A stretch of 64,000 bases of DNA from Seonamhaeicola aphaedonensis (GCF_003386195.1 NZ_QRDX01000002.1:215578-279577), one strand, 5' to 3'. Positions 51,943 to 60,863 are shown, counted from the first letter of the stretch. The notes: generated by a model not told the origin, from the sequence alone. Translations and numbers: made by a program.

Positions 51943-53178
51943 ATGCAAAAATTAATAGAAGCCAATTTATATAGAAGTGAACTCATTCCTGTAAGTGGAA
52001 AGTTGGTAGATCGCTATAATAAATGCCTTATAAAACTAGGCTTTACTCCAACTAAACTTAAGAGCTTTAATATTGATGGCATTGGTTGGAGCCCAGAAAT
52101 TGCAGAAGAAAAACAAGATTTAAGTTATCTAAATAACGGAGAGGCAAATCCTCATGGCATTATCATTACGCCTTTGCAAAAAGGTAAACCAGTGTATTTA
52201 CCGTTTCACACCTTTGATAGAGATATGATGAAACATATTTTTAAGGTGTATGGAGACAAAATAAAAGACATTACCAGAGATTCCGCTATATGCATAGATT
52301 TTGATCAGAAAATAGATGCCTTTTATGAACCATTAGATGTTTTGAAGTATGATACCATTCATATCAATTTTCATTTTATGAATAATCTCTATCATCAACA
52401 ACAGGAACAACTCGAATTAATACAAAAATTTAAGCGTGATTATAATTTTATTGATGAAGATGTACATGCTGAATTATTAAAATCGGCTAAAGAATATGGA
52501 GATTTACGTCATAGAGATTTAGAACTTCCAGCCATAGATTTTAAAGTGAGTTCATTTTATACCAGAGCCTTCGGTGGTGTTTACGTTCTTAGAGATTTTA
52601 TTAAACCTATAGTGGTTTTTGAAGATGAAAAATGGCATAAAGAAGCCATAAAAAATACAAGTTATGACGTGCTTATTTATCATATACAGCAGCCAGAGCT
52701 AATGACAAAATTACGAGAGCATATTATTATTGAGTATAATCTAGAAAATGTTGTAAAGACAGAACGTTATGAACGCATAAAAAAATATGAAATGTCACTT
52801 CATCTTAAAAACACAGAACACCCTATAAAAGATATTTTAAGTAATCCCATTCTTTATAAAAGTTACTTGAATAAGCTTGACATAAATACTCGTAAAAAGA
52901 TAATGAGTGTTGAAAGGTATTTAGAAAAACTAGAAATTAGTAACCAATTTAAAATAGCTGATATTGTTGATTCGAAACTATTTGATGCCTTGCATAAACC
53001 GCATTCATCTTTAGAACCTAAGCATCAAGACCTAATATGGAAATTATTGGTTAACATAGCGCCCAAAGATGTTTTATACTGGTATTGGTATGATAAAGAA
53101 GATTTTTATGATAATTATAAAGATTGGGATAACTCATTAAAGGAATGGGTTGTAGAGACTATTATTAACAATATTTAG
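51943..53178 (+). CDS. 411-residue protein of unknown function, possibly DUF6638 (cluster gene 5)
   Basis: A soluble protein starting MQKLIEANLYRSELIPVSG, with GEANPHGIIITPLQKGKPVY and LPFHTFDRDMMKHIF near residues 70-100. The C-terminal part is rich in Tyr, Trp and acidic residues (VLYWYWYDKEDFYDNYKDW). There is no signal peptide, membrane segment or catalytic motif that I can identify. From memory it resembles proteins filed as DUF6638 in flavobacterial genomes, but this is not verified. It follows the REP-like hairpin, whose stem ends 7 bases upstream of the ATG and could mask the start. Confidence 0.75.
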   Translation: MQKLIEANLYRSELIPVSGKLVDRYNKCLIKLGFTPTKLKSFNIDGIGWSPEIAEEKQDLSYLNNGEANPHGIIITPLQKGKPVYLPFHTFDRDMMKHIFKVYGDKIKDITRDSAICIDFDQKIDAFYEPLDVLKYDTIHINFHFMNNLYHQQQEQLELIQKFKRDYNFIDEDVHAELLKSAKEYGDLRHRDLELPAIDFKVSSFYTRAFGGVYVLRDFIKPIVVFEDEKWHKEAIKNTSYDVLIYHIQQPELMTKLREHIIIEYNLENVVKTERYERIKKYEMSLHLKNTEHPIKDILSNPILYKSYLNKLDINTRKKIMSVERYLEKLEISNQFKIADIVDSKLFDALHKPHSSLEPKHQDLIWKLLVNIAPKDVLYWYWYDKEDFYDNYKDWDNSLKEWVVETIINNI

Positions 53179-53208
53179 CAAATACACACTAATAAGTTAA
53201 GAGGCTAA

Positions 53209-53250
53209 AGTTTTAACTTTAAACTTTTCGCTTATAACTTTAAACTTAAA
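53209..53250. repeat. AACTTTAAACTT-type tandem motif before cluster gene 6
   Basis: Short motifs of the form AACTTTAAACTT and CTTATAACTTTAAACTT repeat just upstream of the ATG at 53255. A similar string (TTTTAACTTATAACTTTTAA) lies at 49293-49312 before the AAA+ gene. It may be a leader element shared by cluster genes, or low-complexity AT sequence. Confidence 0.35.
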
Positions 53251-53254
53251 AAAC

Positions 53255-53788
53255 ATGGGACTAGAATTAGTAATTTTTACAGCAGCAATTCTATTTGGAA
53301 TTTTTATTTACTGGAGGGAATCTCAAGCAAACAAACTCTATCAGTTTTTCAATAAAATATTTAATAGCAAAGAATTGCAAATGCAACCAGAAGATAAAAA
53401 AGGGTTTGTATTTAAACAGCCTTTATTGCCAAGGTTGGTTTATGTGATTGGTTTCTTTTTGCTTACAGGGTTAGTTATTCAATTTTTATCACCTTTTGAA
53501 ATATTTACAAGTTATAATGGCATTTCGGCTTTTGCATCAATTTCTGTGGGTACTATACTAGGAACTTATCTAGCTAATTTTGTTTTAAAATCAGGAAAAG
53601 TTATTGAAGAAAAAAGTGATAGTTTAGGAGATGTTGTAAAAGAAACCATAGAAAAAGGAAAGGATATTATTGAAGACATAAAAAACAAAGACACAGATTT
53701 AGAGCCTGAAAAAGAAATAGAAGAGCTAACTGAAAAACAAGGTAAAAGTGCCAGAGAGCGTTTAAAAGATAAAGGGTATTTAAAATAA
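53255..53788 (+). CDS. Membrane protein with acidic cytoplasmic tail (cluster gene 6)
   Basis: 177 residues. An N-terminal helix (LVIFTAAILFGIFIYWRES) is followed by a Lys/Gln-rich loop, two further hydrophobic helices (LVYVIGFFLLTGLVIQFL and IFTSYNGISAFASISVGTIL), and a highly charged helical tail (about 125-177) with KETIEKGKDIIEDIKNKD. There is no known domain. The tail could dock the AAA+ or coiled-coil proteins of the cluster (inference). The ATG follows an AT-rich motif also found before the AAA+ gene. Confidence 0.75.
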   Translation: MGLELVIFTAAILFGIFIYWRESQANKLYQFFNKIFNSKELQMQPEDKKGFVFKQPLLPRLVYVIGFFLLTGLVIQFLSPFEIFTSYNGISAFASISVGTILGTYLANFVLKSGKVIEEKSDSLGDVVKETIEKGKDIIEDIKNKDTDLEPEKEIEELTEKQGKSARERLKDKGYLK

Positions 53789-53820
53789 CGTCATCACAAG
53801 GAAGTATGACGAAGTAATCT
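53789..53820. repeat. Degenerate REP-like element
   Basis: The sequence cgtcatcacaaggaagtat then gacgaagtaatct resembles the widespread CGTCAT...GAGGAA...GTGACGAAG repeat family, with a CGTCAT / ATGACG inverted pair. It is decayed and sits between cluster genes 6 and 7. Confidence 0.5.
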
Positions 53821-53879
53821 TTCAGTAATCAAAATTTTGAATCTCGTTTAAGCGTGATTAGAAATAATAAAATAAAATT

Positions 53880-55565
53880 ATGATAAAATCTTATTGGAAT
53901 AAAGGCGGAAAACAAAAACGAAACACTATACTAATTGGACTAGTTTTATTAATCCTTTTGTTTGTTTTGAGAGATGATTATCAACCATTTTTATTGTTTT
54001 TAAGAAAATTTGTTTTCATTATTTTATTATGTGGACTTGTTTTGTTTTTTGGATTAAGAAAATTCAGGAAAACAGCTAGCACCGGAAATAGATTAGGTGT
54101 TTTAGGACTTTTAATATTGTTTTTTGGTACTTTATATATCGTTGGTTGGCATTTTAAAATGTACGATTACATGAAAATATATAACGTTTTCAATAGCTTA
54201 AATCGAGTTGAAATTAATGAACTGCCATTAACGCAGAACGAACGTATTCAACCATTACGTAACATTTTTTCTATGGCAAATGAAAGTGTAGGTGAGACCA
54301 AAGACGTATCATTACCGCATTTGGTAAGAGTAGATGGTGAAAACAAATGGACCATGGCCATTCAGCCTACCGAAAAGTATGTTTGGCAAGGCATTACAGA
54401 TAATACTGAAGAAGTATTTTCGGTATCAAGTACCACGCCATTTCCAAGGTTTTCAAGTGAAAATAGAATACCAGTAACCTTTTCAATTGGGGAATCATTA
54501 AAGTTTAGCAGAAATACTTACAATGCTGTAGTGCAACGATTTAATATTTTTCAGTTGTTTACTATGGAACCTAGCGACACGTATTATATGAAAAATGATA
54601 CTGGGCAATGGGTTCAAGTGGTGAGTTTAATTAAATGGAAAGGATTTTTATTTCCCTATCCAACCTTTGGAGGTGTTATGGTGATAGAGGCTGGAGAACA
54701 TGATTTTAAAGATTACATTGAGCGCATTTTAATAGGAAAGGGCACTTATATAGGTCCGAATGAAATGGATAACCATCCTTATTTAACAAGACAAAATACA
54801 CTTGCTGAAAAAGTATCAAGACTACAAGCAGAATCTTTAAAGTTCCTTGGGGGGTTTAGTGATCCGTTACCTTGGAATATGGAAACAGCTGTTAAAATTC
54901 CTGTTTTAGCAGATGACCAAAATCAACAACCCTTTGTAACTGATTTTGATTTTTCTGACACAGATTCTGATGCGTATAGTGGTTTATATCATTGGTTTGG
55001 ATTGGAACCTGTAGGGGATGAGCGTACCAGTTTAACCTTTAGTGTTTTTATTCCTGCTGATGGCACCAATAAACTTTATTATTATGACCATGCGGCAAAA
55101 AAACAGGGTTATGCTGGAGTTTCTGCTATGCCGCTAAAAGTAATCGAATCTAGAAAGGAGTTTGATTGGTCTGTTAACAAACCCGTTGAATTTAGACCAT
55201 ATATTAAAAATATAGCGGGCAGAAAACGTATGTTTTTCTTAGGAACCATTTCTGCGATAAGAGATAATGAAGCTGAAAAATTCGATGGATCTGCAACACC
55301 CGATTTAGCGTTGGTTGACAGTGAATACCGCGACGTTGTTTGGATTGACGTAAAACACCCAAGCCAATGGGATAAAACCGTATATAAACAACTTAATGAA
55401 GCGTGGAGAGCTAGCGAGGGTATCGGTAATTATTTTGTAGAAGAAACAAAAAACATTGACTTTGTAGAACAAGCCATAGACTCAATGTTAATTAAAACTG
55501 AAAAAGAAATTCAAATAGAGCAGCTTCAAAAACAGATAGATTCTTTAAAGGCTTCATCTAATTAG
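53880..55565 (+). CDS. Large membrane protein of unknown function (cluster gene 7)
   Basis: 561 residues. Three hydrophobic helices occupy residues about 15-90 (TILIGLVLLILLFVL, FVFIILLCGLVLFFGL, RLGVLGLLILFFGTLYIVGW). A large domain of about 450 residues then follows, probably on the periplasmic side, with beta-rich segments (VTFSIGESLKFSRNTYNAV, YIGPNEMDNHPYLTRQN). It ends in a short coiled coil QIEQLQKQIDSLKASS. No domain is recognised. It closes the co-directional run and converges on the arginase-like gene with only 7 bases between. It may be the membrane receiver or channel of the cluster. Confidence 0.78.
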   Translation: MIKSYWNKGGKQKRNTILIGLVLLILLFVLRDDYQPFLLFLRKFVFIILLCGLVLFFGLRKFRKTASTGNRLGVLGLLILFFGTLYIVGWHFKMYDYMKIYNVFNSLNRVEINELPLTQNERIQPLRNIFSMANESVGETKDVSLPHLVRVDGENKWTMAIQPTEKYVWQGITDNTEEVFSVSSTTPFPRFSSENRIPVTFSIGESLKFSRNTYNAVVQRFNIFQLFTMEPSDTYYMKNDTGQWVQVVSLIKWKGFLFPYPTFGGVMVIEAGEHDFKDYIERILIGKGTYIGPNEMDNHPYLTRQNTLAEKVSRLQAESLKFLGGFSDPLPWNMETAVKIPVLADDQNQQPFVTDFDFSDTDSDAYSGLYHWFGLEPVGDERTSLTFSVFIPADGTNKLYYYDHAAKKQGYAGVSAMPLKVIESRKEFDWSVNKPVEFRPYIKNIAGRKRMFFLGTISAIRDNEAEKFDGSATPDLALVDSEYRDVVWIDVKHPSQWDKTVYKQLNEAWRASEGIGNYFVEETKNIDFVEQAIDSMLIKTEKEIQIEQLQKQIDSLKASSN

Positions 55566-55572
55566 GCGATGC

Positions 55573-56580
55573 TTACTTGATAAAATCTGTAATCAAATAA
55601 GTGATAAGTTTTCCTATTTGGTATTCGGTTTTCTTTTTTGGTGCTGCTTCACAAATATGCAAATATTGGGCATGTTCATGTTTACCAAAATAATTCACAA
55701 ATCGTCTCGCTTTATTTACACTAAACCCACTTGGTGTCATAGAACTACTTGATATTCCTTCAATAGCAGCACAATCAATTTCAATACCAAACATATCTTT
55801 TGAAACATGTTTCAAAGCACGCTCCATTTGAGAACCATACTCTAATTCACTTTTTACTTCAATACTTTCAAACGTATTGTATTTTACCGCCTTAACTTTA
55901 TCGAGTGTGGTTAATGTCTTTTCAGAAATATAGTTTTCATGTAATCCAAAAACAAAGTACCTACCCAAAAAGCCTTCAGCAAAGGCATAACTAAAACCAT
56001 TTCCGTTGTGGCGCCCTTCTTCAGGTTTAAAATCTGATTGGGTATCAAGGTTTACAGCATTTATAGCTTTGTTTAATGCTAAAGAAGTTCCTTTTATAAT
56101 ACCATAAGCATTATTCTGGCCTCCACCAACTACGATAGGTTTTTTACCCGCAGAAACAATTTGATTCACCAAATAAGTTACATGAGTATCTATTTGGCTA
56201 ACCAAATCTCTAACTTTTTTTAAATCTTTTTTATGTGTTACATCTAGTTTAGCACATTGCTCCATTTCTTGCGCAAAATCTAAATGCCCAAGTAATAAAA
56301 CATCTTTTGCTCTGGTATATGTATTACTTTGTATGTTTAATAAAACTTTAATAGTGGCATCCCAAGCTTTAGATGATCCTGATTTACCTAGGTTTGCTAA
56401 AACTCCAATATCTTCAGGAATTCCAAAAATTACATACTCGACGTCTAAATCTTTAAGTTGTTCGTATATGTTAGAAATGTTCGTTAAAATTTTGACGTGT
56501 TGCCCAAATTTAGTTTCACCTTGGCGCTTGCTTAAAAGCTTATTTAAGTTCGATTTTTTAAATAAAATCAGTTTATCCAT
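55573..56580 (-). CDS. Arginase/formimidoylglutamase-fold protein with altered metal site
   Basis: 335 residues with the overall ureohydrolase pattern (VVGGGQNNAYGIIKGTS, FSYAFAEGFLGRYFVFGLHE, MTPSGFSVNKARRF). In active enzymes the first motif is GG(D/G)H and the second DAHxD. Here they read GGGQ (Gln155) and DTQSD (Gln181 between Asp179 and Asp183), so both histidine manganese ligands are replaced by Gln. The third motif reads EIDCAA. It is most likely inactive as a manganese hydrolase, or it has a changed metal or function. It is convergent with the unknown cluster and divergent from the coiled-coil gene at 56693. Confidence 0.85.
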   Translation of the reverse strand: MDKLILFKKSNLNKLLSKRQGETKFGQHVKILTNISNIYEQLKDLDVEYVIFGIPEDIGVLANLGKSGSSKAWDATIKVLLNIQSNTYTRAKDVLLLGHLDFAQEMEQCAKLDVTHKKDLKKVRDLVSQIDTHVTYLVNQIVSAGKKPIVVGGGQNNAYGIIKGTSLALNKAINAVNLDTQSDFKPEEGRHNGNGFSYAFAEGFLGRYFVFGLHENYISEKTLTTLDKVKAVKYNTFESIEVKSELEYGSQMERALKHVSKDMFGIEIDCAAIEGISSSSMTPSGFSVNKARRFVNYFGKHEHAQYLHICEAAPKKKTEYQIGKLITYLITDFIK

Positions 56581-56692
56581 TCAGAAATTAATTTGATTAA
56601 AAATACATCAATATTTAATTATAGCGTAAAAAAATTAAAAGTAAAAACAAGTAAGTATTTAATCTTAACCCAAACATTAAAAACAAGTAATT

Positions 56693-57574
56693 ATGGAAGA
56701 AAACAAAAGCAGTCAAGGCCTAAAGATTGCATTAGGTATTGCAATCGCTCTATTTTTAGGGATTGGATTTTACACGATGAATCTTTATAGTGATAGTAAA
56801 GAAAACGAGAAACAATTAAAAGAAGAGAAACAGCTGGTAATGAATGATTTAAACGCCATGGCGAAGCAATATGATGAAGCCATAAGCGAAAATAAAGTTA
56901 CTAACGAAAGTTTAGTAGAAGCAAGAGAAAGAATTCAAGGCTTAATAGATTCTTTAAAAATTTCTGAAACGAATGTAAGAAGTTTATGGAGATATAAAAA
57001 GAAATATTTATCACTTCAAAAGGAAATGGATGTATTGTTAGCTCAAAATGATTCATTACGAGTAGAGAATTCCTATTTAGCAACGTCTTTAGATAGTACA
57101 AGGGTAAAACTTGAAGAGCGTACTATGTTTACAGATTCTTTATTAGTGCAAAATACTGCTTTAGCAGAAGTTGTTGAAAATGCTTCTATTTTAGGAACTG
57201 TAGGCTTAAAAGGTTTTGGAGTTATAGAAAGAACCTCTGGTAAATTAATTCCAACAGAACGAGCAGGCAGAACAGATAAAATTAGAGTTTGTTTTACCGT
57301 TGCTAAAAACAGCTTAGTACAAGCAGGAGATCAAGAATTATATGTTCAAGTCATTGACCCAAAAAACAATACTTTAGGTTTGAATGAGCAAGTAGAATTT
57401 GAAGATAAAACTTTAAACTATAGTATTATTAGCAAGTTTAATTATGAAAATGCAAACCTTAACGTTTGTGAGTTTGTCACTAAAAAAGGACAAGACTTTG
57501 AGAAAGGTCGTTACGTGGTGAATGTTTTTAACCATAAAGATCTTGTATCAACCTCAGAATTTACTTTAAAATAA
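56693..57574 (+). CDS. Membrane-anchored coiled-coil protein
   Basis: A 293-residue bitopic protein. A short cytoplasmic head is followed by a membrane helix (LKIALGIAIALFLGIGFYT, about 9-27). A long coiled coil comes next over about 35-155 (for example NDSLRVENSYLATSLDSTRV), then a compact beta domain that starts near FGVIERTSGK and contains KIRVCFTVAKNSLVQAGDQE. The C-terminal beta domain faces the periplasm. Proteins of this build are common in Bacteroidota, but no function is known to me. It is divergent from the arginase-like gene and ends at a terminator. Confidence 0.8.
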   Translation: MEENKSSQGLKIALGIAIALFLGIGFYTMNLYSDSKENEKQLKEEKQLVMNDLNAMAKQYDEAISENKVTNESLVEARERIQGLIDSLKISETNVRSLWRYKKKYLSLQKEMDVLLAQNDSLRVENSYLATSLDSTRVKLEERTMFTDSLLVQNTALAEVVENASILGTVGLKGFGVIERTSGKLIPTERAGRTDKIRVCFTVAKNSLVQAGDQELYVQVIDPKNNTLGLNEQVEFEDKTLNYSIISKFNYENANLNVCEFVTKKGQDFEKGRYVVNVFNHKDLVSTSEFTLK

Positions 57575-57603
57575 AATAGTCTAAATATTATTGATTTACA
57601 AAC

Positions 57604-57632
57604 AACCCCAAGTTCTCTTGGGGTTTATTTTT
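57604..57632 (+). terminator. Intrinsic terminator
   Basis: Arms AACCCCAAG (57604-57612) and CTTGGGGTT (57617-57625) around TTCT, followed by TATTTTTT. Confidence 0.9.
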
Positions 57633-57832
57633 TACCTTAAACTCAAACTTCAAGGTATTCAAGAATTCGGTAGAGAATAAAGTCATAGTATTGGATAGAT
57701 GAAATTAAAATGTCTTTTCATCGATGTTTTTTACATAAAATCGCAATTCATCGTTTTATTTTAAAGTTCATATAGTTTTTATTCGTTCAGGAATATAATG
57801 TGCTAATTTTAAACAAATTAATATTTGTCCCC

Positions 57833-58462
57833 ATGAAATATAAATACATAATAGTAATAATTTCTGTTATTTTAGTCTTAGCAAATTGTTATGTAGTAGT
57901 AGCTCAAGAACCTACCGATGTCTTAAGTGAAATTCCTGAAAATTACAAAAAACGTAGTCCTATTTATGATTATTCGGAAAAGAATTTGAATAGCATTGAT
58001 ACTATTCCTGACTTTTCTTCAAAAAAAAATAAGCTCAAAATTACTGGAACTATCTACGAAAGTGATGGTGTTACCCCTGCAAAGAATATTTTACTGTTTG
58101 TGCATCAAACTGATGAAAATGGAAATTTTGAGTTAAAAAGACATAACAAAAAACGCTATGTGCACCATAGAGGTTGGGTAAGAACAGATGAAAATGGTAA
58201 ATATACCTTATATACATTTGTACCAGGAAGTTATATTTATGGAAAGGAACTAAAACAAATTTACCCAATAGTTAAAGAACCTAATAAACCAGAATATAAA
58301 ATAGAAACGTTTCTATTTGATGACGATCCTTTACTAACTGGTAAATGTAGAGCTAAAGTAGAAGAGACGGACCCTCAAAGAATCTTGAAATTAGACAAAA
58401 AAGAAGGTTTATGGGTTGCCACCAGAGATATTGTTCTTGGCAAAGAAATTGAATCTTACTAA
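57833..58462 (+). CDS. Exported intradiol-dioxygenase-fold protein lacking the His ligands
   Basis: 209 residues from the chosen ATG. A signal peptide (MKYKYIIVIISVILVLANC) is followed by the beta-sandwich of intradiol dioxygenases: KITGTIYESDGVTPAKNILL, HHRGWVRTDENGKYTLYTF and FLFDDDPLLT. Active enzymes have a PxHIHxxV segment for the iron ligands. Here the corresponding stretch reads ELKQIYPIVKEP, so the two His are Gln and Tyr. Iron binding is therefore doubtful. Active homologues oxidise catechols or protocatechuate. This one could be a binding or structural protein. An in-frame GTG at 57800 is rejected because it precedes the signal peptide. Confidence 0.75.
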   Translation: MKYKYIIVIISVILVLANCYVVVAQEPTDVLSEIPENYKKRSPIYDYSEKNLNSIDTIPDFSSKKNKLKITGTIYESDGVTPAKNILLFVHQTDENGNFELKRHNKKRYVHHRGWVRTDENGKYTLYTFVPGSYIYGKELKQIYPIVKEPNKPEYKIETFLFDDDPLLTGKCRAKVEETDPQRILKLDKKEGLWVATRDIVLGKEIESY

Positions 58463-58484
58463 CTAATTACTATTAATCACTTTG

Positions 58485-58516
58485 AAAAACTTCCTTTGAT
58501 AAAAGGGAGTTTTTTA
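58485..58516 (+). terminator. Intrinsic terminator
   Basis: AAAAACTTCCTTT (58485-58497) pairs with AAAGGGAGTTTTT (58502-58514), with one G:T pair and a GATA loop, then further T residues. Confidence 0.75.
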
Positions 58517-58557
58517 TTTTTATAGTCACTTGTAAAATAGAATAGCCTATATTTAGT

Positions 58558-59088
58558 ATGAATGATCCTTTTAATTTCCTTTTGAAAAGTGGAACTTCAA
58601 AAAATTTTGAAAAAAAAGAGTTTTTAATCAAACAAGGAGAAAAATCTAACAAAGTATTCTTCATCAAAGAAGGTGTTACAAGGCATTATGTAATTACTCC
58701 CGATGGTCATGAGAAAACAATTCGGATTTCTAAAGAGCATGATTTCTTCTACAGCTCTATTATTAGCTATTTTAAAAATGAATCTAGCTATATTTTTTGT
58801 CAATGCTTAACAGATTGTAAATTAGTGATTTGGAATCGAAATCACATTGAAGACTTATTTAGTCAATTTCCAGAAATAGCCAGTTTTAAAAATCAACAGC
58901 TTATAAACTTTATTTTAGAAAAACATGAAAAGGAAATATCATTACTTACTCAAAATGCAGAAGACCGCTATTTAGAATTCTGTGATAAAAACTTAGAATT
59001 ATTTAATAGAATACCACACCACATCATAGCTTCCTACCTAGATATTACACCAGAAACACTATCCAGGTTAAGAAGTAAAAAGTATTGA
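58558..59088 (+). CDS. Crp/Fnr-family transcription regulator
   Basis: A 176-residue regulator. The N-terminal cyclic-nucleotide-binding beta-roll is marked by EFLIKQGEKSNKVFFIKEG and the helix at DLFSQFPEIASFKNQ. The C-terminal HTH is short: IPHHIIASYLDITPETLSRLRS. The phosphate-binding Arg/Ser cassette of Crp is not evident, so cAMP sensing is doubtful and another effector or none is likely. Bacteroidota Crp/Fnr proteins of this size often act in stress or virulence control. It is followed at 68 bases by a lipoprotein gene on the same strand. Confidence 0.9.
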   Translation: MNDPFNFLLKSGTSKNFEKKEFLIKQGEKSNKVFFIKEGVTRHYVITPDGHEKTIRISKEHDFFYSSIISYFKNESSYIFCQCLTDCKLVIWNRNHIEDLFSQFPEIASFKNQQLINFILEKHEKEISLLTQNAEDRYLEFCDKNLELFNRIPHHIIASYLDITPETLSRLRSKKY

Positions 59089-59155
59089 TTTATATCAATG
59101 TAAAGCTTTATCCTTCATTTTAATTTTGTTCCATCAATCTTTAAAACAATTTAAA

Positions 59156-59809
59156 ATGGAATCAATTATTAAAACATTAGTATTTTTATTTATCCCAATA
59201 GTTGTATTATCGTGTTCAAATGATATTCTTTATGGCTCAGGAGATCTTAAATCTGAACGTAGAGATGTACCCATTTTTTCGAAAATAAAAAGTGAGGGAG
59301 TCTTTGAAGTTTTTATTGATCAAGGAACTACGCAATCATTAGAAATAATAGCAGATGATAATATAATTCACAAAGTAAAATCTAAAGTTGTAAATAACGA
59401 GCTTATATTAACTCTAGACAATGATACTTACCGAAATATTAATTTACAAGCTCATATCACAGTAAATACACTTAGTAGTATTAAGAATTTTGGCGCTGGA
59501 AACATCACTATCTTAGGTTTTTCAGAAATAGAGCGACTCAATGTGTTAAATTCAGGATCTGCCAATATTGTATTAGAAGGAAGTGGCGATTATATGAACT
59601 TAACAAATGAAGGCTCTGGAAATATTATGGGCTTTGATTTTATTATTAATAATGGTGATTTTGACATTGAAGGCTCTGGAAATATCGAAATTAATTGTTC
59701 AAATAGTTTAGATATAACCATTGAAGGCAGCGGTAATGTATATTATAAAGGGCAACCAACCATAAATAGTAATATAAATGGTTCGGGGAGTGTTATTAAT
59801 TCAAACTAA
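59156..59809 (+). CDS. Lipoprotein with head GIN domain (DUF2807)
   Basis: 217 residues. The lipobox VVLSCSND marks a lipid-anchored envelope protein, and the mature part is a right-handed beta-helix of DUF2807. Its hallmark repeats, of the form EGSGNI, recur about every 18-20 residues (NEGSGNIMGFD, EGSGNIEINCS, EGSGNVYYKG). These proteins probably bind surface carbohydrate or act as adhesin-like modules. The function is not known. The ATG at 59156 directly precedes the signal peptide, while an in-frame ATG at 59126 adds an unlikely head. It lies behind a Crp/Fnr gene in the same direction. Confidence 0.88.
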   Translation: MESIIKTLVFLFIPIVVLSCSNDILYGSGDLKSERRDVPIFSKIKSEGVFEVFIDQGTTQSLEIIADDNIIHKVKSKVVNNELILTLDNDTYRNINLQAHITVNTLSSIKNFGAGNITILGFSEIERLNVLNSGSANIVLEGSGDYMNLTNEGSGNIMGFDFIINNGDFDIEGSGNIEINCSNSLDITIEGSGNVYYKGQPTINSNINGSGSVINSN

Positions 59810-59834
59810 GTTGTAATAAAGGGTAGAAGTGTTA

Positions 59835-60740
59835 TTACTTTTCAATAAGTAACTTCTGCCCAATTTTAATAACAGAACTTTTTCTAATACTGTTAAGTTT
59901 ACAGATGGAAGCAATTGTTACGTTGTTGTTTGCTGAAATTCTAGATAATGTATCACCAGGTTTTACCACATAAATAGAGCGTTGCTTTATTAAACTAGCC
60001 AAGGCTTCCTCTCTAGTTAATAAAGGCTTAATAGGGCTTTGTCTTTTTGAATTGTGAAAAACAGGTTGTGTCCATTTTTTAGTTACCCAAAGCTCTTTAG
60101 ATCTTATGGTATTATTCGCATCAAACTTAAATAAGTATTCAGGATTTATTGAAACGCCTTTGTAGTTTATCACTAAATGCAAATGGCTCCCACGGGCATT
60201 TCCAGATGTGCCGCCTTTACCCAAATAATCACCTTTATAAACGGTATCATTTTCTTTAACACCATATTTTGATAAATGGGCATAAACGGTTTCTAAACCA
60301 TTGTAATGTCTCACTACTACAGTTCTTCCATGACCACTGGTGTATCTAGACATTCTAACAACTCCATCAAACATAGCAAATATACTATCACCTGTAATGA
60401 GGTCAATGTCAATGCCTTTATGTTCCCTCCCTCGTCTCCACCCGTATCGGGAGGTCACTATTTTATGCTTTCCAATAGGGGAACCGTAAGTAGAGTCCTT
60501 GAACGTTAATTTTAATGGAAATTCCATTTTGATTTCTTTATATGGATTATAAACTGTGTGACTCCAAAATTTTGATTTGATATTTGGCTTATCAGAAATC
60601 GTATTCATGGAATCTATTCTAGTTGAATCTTCTAAAATAGACTCTATGTCTTTATAAAATGCTTCAATATCATTTATTTTTCTTTGGCAAAACGTTTGTA
60701 TTGACAACAAGAAAAAAAGTCCCGTAATTAATAATTTCAT
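59835..60740 (-). CDS. M23-family peptidoglycan endopeptidase with LysM
   Basis: 301 residues with a signal peptide (MKLLITGLFFLLSIQTFC). The lysostaphin-like domain (about 90-200) has HKGIDIDLITGD (His-x3-Asp zinc ligands) and YAHLSKYG, then SHLHLVINYKG (last His pair). All zinc ligands are intact. A C-terminal LysM module (VVKPGDTLSRISANNNVTIASICKLN) binds peptidoglycan. It is a cell-wall hydrolase for growth or division. It is convergent with the DUF2807 lipoprotein gene and divergent from the transporter at 60923. Confidence 0.94.
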   Translation of the reverse strand: MKLLITGLFFLLSIQTFCQRKINDIEAFYKDIESILEDSTRIDSMNTISDKPNIKSKFWSHTVYNPYKEIKMEFPLKLTFKDSTYGSPIGKHKIVTSRYGWRRGREHKGIDIDLITGDSIFAMFDGVVRMSRYTSGHGRTVVVRHYNGLETVYAHLSKYGVKENDTVYKGDYLGKGGTSGNARGSHLHLVINYKGVSINPEYLFKFDANNTIRSKELWVTKKWTQPVFHNSKRQSPIKPLLTREEALASLIKQRSIYVVKPGDTLSRISANNNVTIASICKLNSIRKSSVIKIGQKLLIEK

Positions 60741-60863
60741 TCTAAGAACTGGTTGGTAAAATTTTCAGATTTTCGAATATAAATATTACTAACGTTGCAT
60801 CTATATTTCTATTGTTTCAAGTTATTAACAGATATATTTATCTTAAACTGACAAAACTCATGT

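Noticed and set aside
46660..55565. Reading the unknown cluster as a tellurite or TerD-type stress system
   Set aside because: The first protein resembles TelA only in its overall helical outline. No TerC, TerD or TerB-type protein accompanies it, so the label was not applied.
57718..57753. Two TTCATCG direct repeats 29 bases apart upstream of the dioxygenase-like gene
   Set aside because: Only two short copies in AT-rich DNA. Too weak to call a binding site.
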